Source of the DNA: Vulcanimicrobiota bacterium
GTDB taxonomy: Bacteria > Vulcanimicrobiota > Xenobia > Xenobiales > JADMJV01
DNA: 64,000 nucleotides
Reading direction: 5' to 3'
Assembly: GCA_023447635.1 (NCBI GenBank)
Contig: JAEXNA010000062.1
Coordinates: forward strand, 15,253 to 79,252
Part shown: piece by piece, positions 59,678-64,000 of the stretch
Position numbering within the stretch: position 1 is the first letter of the stretch
Layout: every line of letters starts with the position of its first letter
Translations under genes and position numbers: made by a program
Notes under the pieces: model-generated
Seen by the model: only the letters and a program-made list of their open reading frames with translations
The model's database searches: none
What the model was told of the DNA's origin: nothing

Positions 59678-59905
59678 ATGAAAGGTCTACTAGAGTACCT
59701 GGTATCCCAGCTGGTGGATCACCCTGACGAGGTCGAGGTCAAAGAGATCGAGACCAATCGAGAAACGGTCCTCGAGCTCAGGGTGGCCGCCGCCGACACC
59801 GGCAAGGTGATCGGTAAAGGCGGGCGTATCGCCCAAGCCTTGCGAACGGTTGTCAAAGCCGCCGCCCTCAAAGAGGGCAAGCGCGTCACCGTCGAGATTC
59901 TCTAG
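59678..59905 (+). CDS. khpA: KH-domain RNA-binding protein
   Basis: This 75-residue protein (ATG at 59678, shortly after the rpsP stop) is a single KH domain with the IGKGGRIAQALRTVVKA motif, where GKGG is the GxxG RNA-binding loop. KhpA typically lies between rpsP and rimM, as here, and binds many RNAs, often with KhpB. The length is normal. Confidence 0.93.
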   Translation: MKGLLEYLVSQLVDHPDEVEVKEIETNRETVLELRVAAADTGKVIGKGGRIAQALRTVVKAAALKEGKRVTVEIL

Positions 59906-59924
59906 CGTCTCTTCAGTGGCCGGC

Positions 59925-59962
59925 CAGAGAGGAACGGGACCCCCGGGTTCGGTTCCTCTCTG
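59925..59962 (+). promoter_or_regulatory. Hairpin between khpA and rimM
   Basis: CAGAGAGGAAC (59925-59935) pairs perfectly with 59952-59962 across a 16-base loop. It is 35 bases before the rimM ATG and has no U-run, so it may be a processing or attenuation element rather than a terminator. Confidence 0.5.
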
Positions 59963-59997
59963 CCTATTACCGCCAAAATGAAAATGGGAGATTTCTC

Positions 59998-60522
59998 ATG
60001 AGCTTCCCGTATTGGGAGAACCTGGTTACGATCGGGAAATGTGCCAAGCCGCACGGGCTGCAAGGCGAGATCCGAGTTCGCGCCATCACCGATTTCCCGG
60101 AACGCTTCGAACAGACCGAGAGCGTCTTCGCCCATCAGCAGAAGGACCCGGTCCGGCCGCTCGAGATCGAGAGCGTCCGGGAAAACCACGGCGGCTATCT
60201 GATCAAGTTCGTCGGAGTCGACTCTCTGGAAGAAGCCGAGAAGCTTCGCAACTTCTTTCTCTCGGTTCGTGACGATGAACTCGTCGAATTAGAAGAGGAT
60301 GAGTACTGGCACTGGCAACTCGAAGGGCTGAAGGTCTTCTCTCCTGAGGGGGAAGAGATTGGAGTGCTCAAAGAGGTTGTCGAGTCTCCGGCTCACGACC
60401 TTTACCTGGTCGAAGCTACGGACGGCACGACCCACCTGGTTCCTGCCGTGAAGCAGTACGTGCCGACGATCGACATCGAAGCAGGCAAAGTGGTCGCCAT
60501 CTTGCCTCAGATTGAGGACTAG
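59998..60522 (+). CDS. rimM: Ribosome maturation factor RimM
   Basis: This 174-residue protein has the RimM N-terminal domain (IGKCAKPHGLQGEIRVRAIT, then FVGVDSLEEAEKLRN) and the C-terminal PRC-barrel (DEYWHWQLEGLKVFSPEGEE, then LVPAVKQYVPTIDI). It binds S19 and helps mature the 30S head. It is in the expected position before trmD. Confidence 0.95.
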   Translation: MSFPYWENLVTIGKCAKPHGLQGEIRVRAITDFPERFEQTESVFAHQQKDPVRPLEIESVRENHGGYLIKFVGVDSLEEAEKLRNFFLSVRDDELVELEEDEYWHWQLEGLKVFSPEGEEIGVLKEVVESPAHDLYLVEATDGTTHLVPAVKQYVPTIDIEAGKVVAILPQIED

Positions 60523-60527
60523 CGGCC

Positions 60528-61202
60528 GTGCGAATCGACGTCGTCACCCTCTTCCCCGAGGTTTTCGGGCCTTTGATGAGCTCGATTCCCGCCAAGGCGC
60601 AGGAGCAAGGGGCGTTAGAGCTTCATCTGCATTGGCTGCGTCGCTGGGGAGTCGGCCCGAACAAGTTGGTCGACGACGGACCGTTCGGAGGCGGCCCGGG
60701 GATGGTTTTGAAGCCTGAGCCGATCTTCGAATGCCTTGACGAGATCACCAGCGGTCAGGAAACCAGACCCTACATCGTCTTCCCAACTCCCGTCGGCGCT
60801 CCGTTCACTCAAGCGACGGCTCGACGACTGGCCGAGAAGCGCCATCTGGTTTTTCTTTGCGGTCACTATGAGGGGATCGACGAGCGGGTGGTCGAGCACT
60901 GGGTGGACGAAGAGATCTCCCTGGGCGACTATGTCCTCTCGAGCGGAGAGTTGGCCACGATGGTGATGGCCGACGCGGTCGTCCGCCTCCTGCCTGGTGT
61001 CATCAAGGAAGAGTCCTACGAGCAAGACAGCTTCTACGCGTCCGGCTTGGACCACCCTCACTACACCAAGCCGGCAAGCTTTCGTGGCCTGGATGTGCCA
61101 GAGGTCTTGCTGTCGGGTCACCACAAGAAAATCCAAGCCTGGCAAGCCGAGCAGCGCGCCCTACGTACCAGGGCTCGCCGGCCGGACTTGCTCGAACCGT
61201 AG
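60528..61202 (+). CDS. trmD: tRNA (guanine-37-N1)-methyltransferase
   Basis: This 224-residue SPOUT enzyme methylates G37 in tRNAs, preventing frameshifts. The trefoil-knot signatures are VDDGPFGGGPGM (about residues 46-57), LCGHYEGIDERV and EISLGDYVLSSGELA. The start is GTG. In most bacteria rplS follows; here a hairpin-bearing gap and then glgP follow. Confidence 0.97.
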   Translation: MRIDVVTLFPEVFGPLMSSIPAKAQEQGALELHLHWLRRWGVGPNKLVDDGPFGGGPGMVLKPEPIFECLDEITSGQETRPYIVFPTPVGAPFTQATARRLAEKRHLVFLCGHYEGIDERVVEHWVDEEISLGDYVLSSGELATMVMADAVVRLLPGVIKEESYEQDSFYASGLDHPHYTKPASFRGLDVPEVLLSGHHKKIQAWQAEQRALRTRARRPDLLEP

Positions 61203-61313
61203 CCATCCCGGCGGCAGGCGTTGCCGCTCCCGGCTGGAAGCGGATTCCATCTACCCCGTCCCGGGTATAGGGTGCAGTCTGGGCTTTCCCAGCGCAATGG
61301 AAAGGAAGATTTG

Positions 61314-63878
61314 ATGACGGACAAAGACGGCGGAGCTGCCGCCAAGAGCGGCCCCAAGGCCAAGAAGACCAAGTCTCGCAAGGAGGCTCCCGCCACCACT
61401 CCGACCCCCGGCGTAACCAACCAGGACCCGCGTACCGGAATGACGGCGCCGGTGCTGGGCAAAGCGTTCTCTGACCAACTGCTATTTTCGCAGTGCCGGA
61501 CGGTGGACATCGCTACCCCCCACGACCTTTTCCGAGCTCAGGCCTACACGGTCCGCGACCGTCTGATCCAGCGCTGGGCAGCCACCCAGAAGACGTATAA
61601 TGACAACGGGGTAAAACGGGTCTTCTACTTCTCGGCCGAGTTTTTGATGGGTCGCCTGCTAGGCAACAACCTTCTCAACCTGGGCATCCGGGAAGAGATG
61701 GAAAAGGCGATGGCCGACTACGGCCTGTCCCTGCACGATATCGAAGAAGTTGAAAACGACGCAGGACTCGGTAACGGCGGCCTGGGACGTCTGGCGGCTT
61801 GCTTCCTGGACAGCTGCGCCACCCTGGGGCTTCCCGTGACCGGCTACGGTATCCGCTATGAGTTCGGGATTTTCCGCCAGGAGCTCGAGAACGGCTACCA
61901 GATGGAAGCCCCCGACCAGTGGTTGAAGTTCGGTAACCCGTGGGAGATCGCTCGCCCCGAGTACTCGGTCAAGGTTCGCTTTGGCGGCCGCACCGAAGCG
62001 TTCCTCGATTCGGCTGGTGACGTCCGTATTCGTTGGATCGACACCGAAGATGTGCTTGGCGTTCCGTATGATACGCCTATTCCTGGCTACGGAACGAATA
62101 CAGTGAACAACCTTCGCTTATGGAGCTCGACCGCCGACAAAGCTTTCGATTTCAAATCGTTCGACCAGGGCGACTACGAAGCCGCCGTCCGCGCCAAAAC
62201 CGAGTCCGAGAACATCTCGAAAGTTCTCTACCCGAACGACAACTCGATGCAGGGCAAAGAGCTGCGCCTCAAGCAGCAGTATTTCTTCGTCTCTTGCTCG
62301 CTGCAGGACATCGTTCGCCGCTATCTGCGCGACAACGACGACTTCTCGGCGTTCGCCGACAAGGTCGCCATCCAGCTCAACGACACTCACCCTACCGTGG
62401 GTATCCCCGAGTTGATGCGTATCCTGCTCGACGACCACCACCTGCCCTGGGCCGACGCCTGGAAGATCACGCAGAAGACCTTCGCCTACACCAACCACAC
62501 CCTGCTCCCCGAAGCGCTGGAGACCTGGCCCGTGTCGCTCTTCGAGCGCCTGCTGCCTCGTCACCTCGAGCTGATCTACGAGATCAACGCGCGCTTCCTC
62601 GACCAGGTTCGCAAGAAGTACTTCGGCCAGACCGACCGCATCGACCGCATGTCGATCGTGGCCTCTTCGCCGAAGATGATCCGCATGGCCCATCTCGCGG
62701 TTGTGGGCTCTTTCTCGGTCAACGGCGTGGCCGAACTGCACACCGAACTGCTGCGTACCCGCGTGCTCAAAGATTTCGCCGAGATGTTCCCCGAGCGGTT
62801 CAATAACAAGACCAACGGTGTCACGCCTCGCCGTTGGATCCAGTATTCGAACCCTCAACTGTCCGACCTGATCGACGAAACCATCGGCGAGGATTGGAAA
62901 AAAGACCTCGAAGAGCTGTCCGACCTCGACGACCACATCGCCAAGAAAGCCTTCCGCGACAAGTTCCGTAAGGTGAAAGAAGAAGCGAAGAAGAAAGTCG
63001 TCGAGTACGTCGCTCAGCACAAAGGGATCGAGCTGGACCCTGAGTCGCTGTTCGACATTCAGATCAAGCGTTTCCACGAGTACAAGCGCCAGCACCTGAA
63101 CGTGCTGCACATCATCCATCTCTACAACGAGATCAAGAAGAACCCCGCTGCTGACATCGTGCCCCGCACGTTTATCTTCGCGGGTAAAGCGGCTCCCGGC
63201 TACTTCCTAGCCAAGCGTATCATCAAGCTGATCAACGCCGTCGCCGAAGTCGTCAACAACGACCCCGACGTCGACGGTCGCATCAGGGTTGTCTTCCTCG
63301 AGAACTACAGCGTCTCCCTTGGAGAGTTGTTGTTCCCTGCCGCCGACGTCTCCGAGCAGATTTCCACCGCCGGCTACGAAGCTTCCGGAACCGGGAACAT
63401 GAAGTTTGCCCTCAACGGCGCCGTTACCATCGGCACCCTCGACGGCGCGAACGTCGAAATCCGCCAGTGTGTCGGTCACGACAACTTCTTCCTCTTCGGG
63501 TTGACCGCCGAAGAGGTCGAGGAGCGCAGCAACAGTCGTTATAACCCGTACAAAGAGTACGAGAAGTGCCAGCCGTTGCGCGAAGTGATCGACCTGATCG
63601 CGCAGAACCACTTCAGCCCGGAAGAGCCCAGCATCTTCTATCCCATCCTCGACGAACTGATCAAGACCGACCGCTTCATGGTCATGTCGGATTTCTGGGC
63701 CTACGTCCGCTGCCAGCGCAAAGTGGCCGCCGCCTACGCCAAGAAAGACGAGTGGACCAAAATCGCCCTGCGTAACATCGCCCGCTGCGGGAAGTTCTCG
63801 TCGGACCGTACCATTCATCAGTACGCCGAAGAGATCTGGGACGTGCAGCCCACCGAAGTCTCCCTCGAAGGGCACTAG
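61314..63878 (+). CDS. glgP: Glycogen/starch phosphorylase
   Basis: This 854-residue PLP enzyme releases glucose-1-phosphate from glycogen. The PLP lysine is about K697 in EASGTGNMKFALNGA, and the signature GTLDGANVEI follows. N-terminal blocks RVFYFSAEFLMGRLLGNNL and NDAGLGNGGLGRLAACFLDS are also diagnostic. A Lys/Ala/Pro-rich N-terminal extension of about 50 residues precedes the core. ATG 61314 follows AAGGAAG. A hairpin (CTGGG/CCCAG, 61279-61292) lies just upstream. Confidence 0.97.
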   Translation: MTDKDGGAAAKSGPKAKKTKSRKEAPATTPTPGVTNQDPRTGMTAPVLGKAFSDQLLFSQCRTVDIATPHDLFRAQAYTVRDRLIQRWAATQKTYNDNGVKRVFYFSAEFLMGRLLGNNLLNLGIREEMEKAMADYGLSLHDIEEVENDAGLGNGGLGRLAACFLDSCATLGLPVTGYGIRYEFGIFRQELENGYQMEAPDQWLKFGNPWEIARPEYSVKVRFGGRTEAFLDSAGDVRIRWIDTEDVLGVPYDTPIPGYGTNTVNNLRLWSSTADKAFDFKSFDQGDYEAAVRAKTESENISKVLYPNDNSMQGKELRLKQQYFFVSCSLQDIVRRYLRDNDDFSAFADKVAIQLNDTHPTVGIPELMRILLDDHHLPWADAWKITQKTFAYTNHTLLPEALETWPVSLFERLLPRHLELIYEINARFLDQVRKKYFGQTDRIDRMSIVASSPKMIRMAHLAVVGSFSVNGVAELHTELLRTRVLKDFAEMFPERFNNKTNGVTPRRWIQYSNPQLSDLIDETIGEDWKKDLEELSDLDDHIAKKAFRDKFRKVKEEAKKKVVEYVAQHKGIELDPESLFDIQIKRFHEYKRQHLNVLHIIHLYNEIKKNPAADIVPRTFIFAGKAAPGYFLAKRIIKLINAVAEVVNNDPDVDGRIRVVFLENYSVSLGELLFPAADVSEQISTAGYEASGTGNMKFALNGAVTIGTLDGANVEIRQCVGHDNFFLFGLTAEEVEERSNSRYNPYKEYEKCQPLREVIDLIAQNHFSPEEPSIFYPILDELIKTDRFMVMSDFWAYVRCQRKVAAAYAKKDEWTKIALRNIARCGKFSSDRTIHQYAEEIWDVQPTEVSLEGH

Positions 63879-64000
63879 TGCTCCGTCAAACCTAAATCAC
63901 GGGATCCTGACGGCGATCCATCGATTCTGACATTGTTGTTTTTCAGTTACGTACAACTCGGTATGCGCCTTCAAAACAACTTCCTCAGAATCGCGCCTCA

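Noticed and set aside
62118..63119. Minus-strand frame of 333 codons opposite glgP
   Set aside because: Antisense to conserved glgP sequence, with Val/Leu/Asp-rich low-complexity composition.
1..64000. tRNA, rRNA, CRISPR, IS elements and phage genes
   Set aside because: I looked for cloverleaf T-loop signatures, direct-repeat/spacer periodicity and transposase motifs in the intergenic regions and found none.

Overview
The window is chromosomal DNA from a GC-rich bacterium with tightly packed genes. Start codons are mixed (ATG, GTG, TTG), and ATGA/GTGA overlaps within operons are common. Core loci present are trpS, rpsT, ffh-rpsP-khpA-rimM-trmD, cdaA-cdaR-glmM, clpS, speD, sbcDC and glgP. I see no rRNA, tRNA, CRISPR array, transposase or phage gene. 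The organism looks free-living and makes type IV-like pilins, surface polysaccharide and glycogen. The gene mix (eukaryote-type glutathione synthase, GldA/GldG-type ABC operon, DUF5522, oversized pseudopilins, several orphan ATP-grasp enzymes) fits a poorly sampled phylum rather than a model clade. The phylum cannot be fixed from sequence alone.

Layout. 0-3.3 kb: a divergently transcribed secreted-protein fragment, a membrane hybrid histidine kinase with two receiver domains, and a stand-alone receiver. 3.4-8.1 kb: a four-gene GldA/permease/GldG/DUF4340 ABC operon. 8.1-17.3 kb: a PfkB-family kinase behind a hairpin-rich leader, two HTTM (vitamin K carboxylase-like) membrane proteins, a small pilin cluster, a CPBP protease and trpS. 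17.4-24.8 kb: sbcD-sbcC, in which SbcD has lost several metal ligands, a ferritin, and a large secreted membrane-anchored protein. 24.8-32.9 kb: asparaginase, glutathionyl-hydroquinone reductase, hypothetical proteins, a glycosidase/glycosyltransferase pair, DUF5522, a thioesterase and rpsT. 33-36.2 kb: polysaccharide genes and a probable structured small RNA.

36.2-41.6 kb: eukaryote-type glutathione synthase, glyoxalase II, a DUF350 protein, an orphan molybdenum-hydroxylase FAD subunit beside a cysteine-free small-subunit-like protein, and a speD plus ATP-grasp pair. 41.6-45.8 kb: c-di-AMP synthesis and cell-wall precursor genes, a zinc-ribbon membrane protein and clpS. 45.9-49.2 kb: an overlapping trio of large ATP-grasp-like protein, aspartoacylase-family hydrolase and RimK-like ligase. 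This is the best candidate for an undescribed small-molecule or peptide-tagging pathway. 49.3-52.3 kb: a methyltransferase, a membrane protein and a cell-wall hydrolase with no Sec signal. 52.6-57.8 kb: a second pilin operon, headed by a 757-residue pseudopilin carrying a beta-propeller-like region and ending in a GspF/PilC platform protein. 57.8-64 kb: ffh-rpsP-khpA-rimM-trmD, then glycogen phosphorylase where rplS is usually found.

Themes. Glutathione chemistry (synthase, hydroquinone reductase, glyoxalase II) sits within 12 kb. Two pilin clusters suggest dedicated surface display. Convergent gene pairs are often separated by long perfect hairpins acting as two-way terminators.
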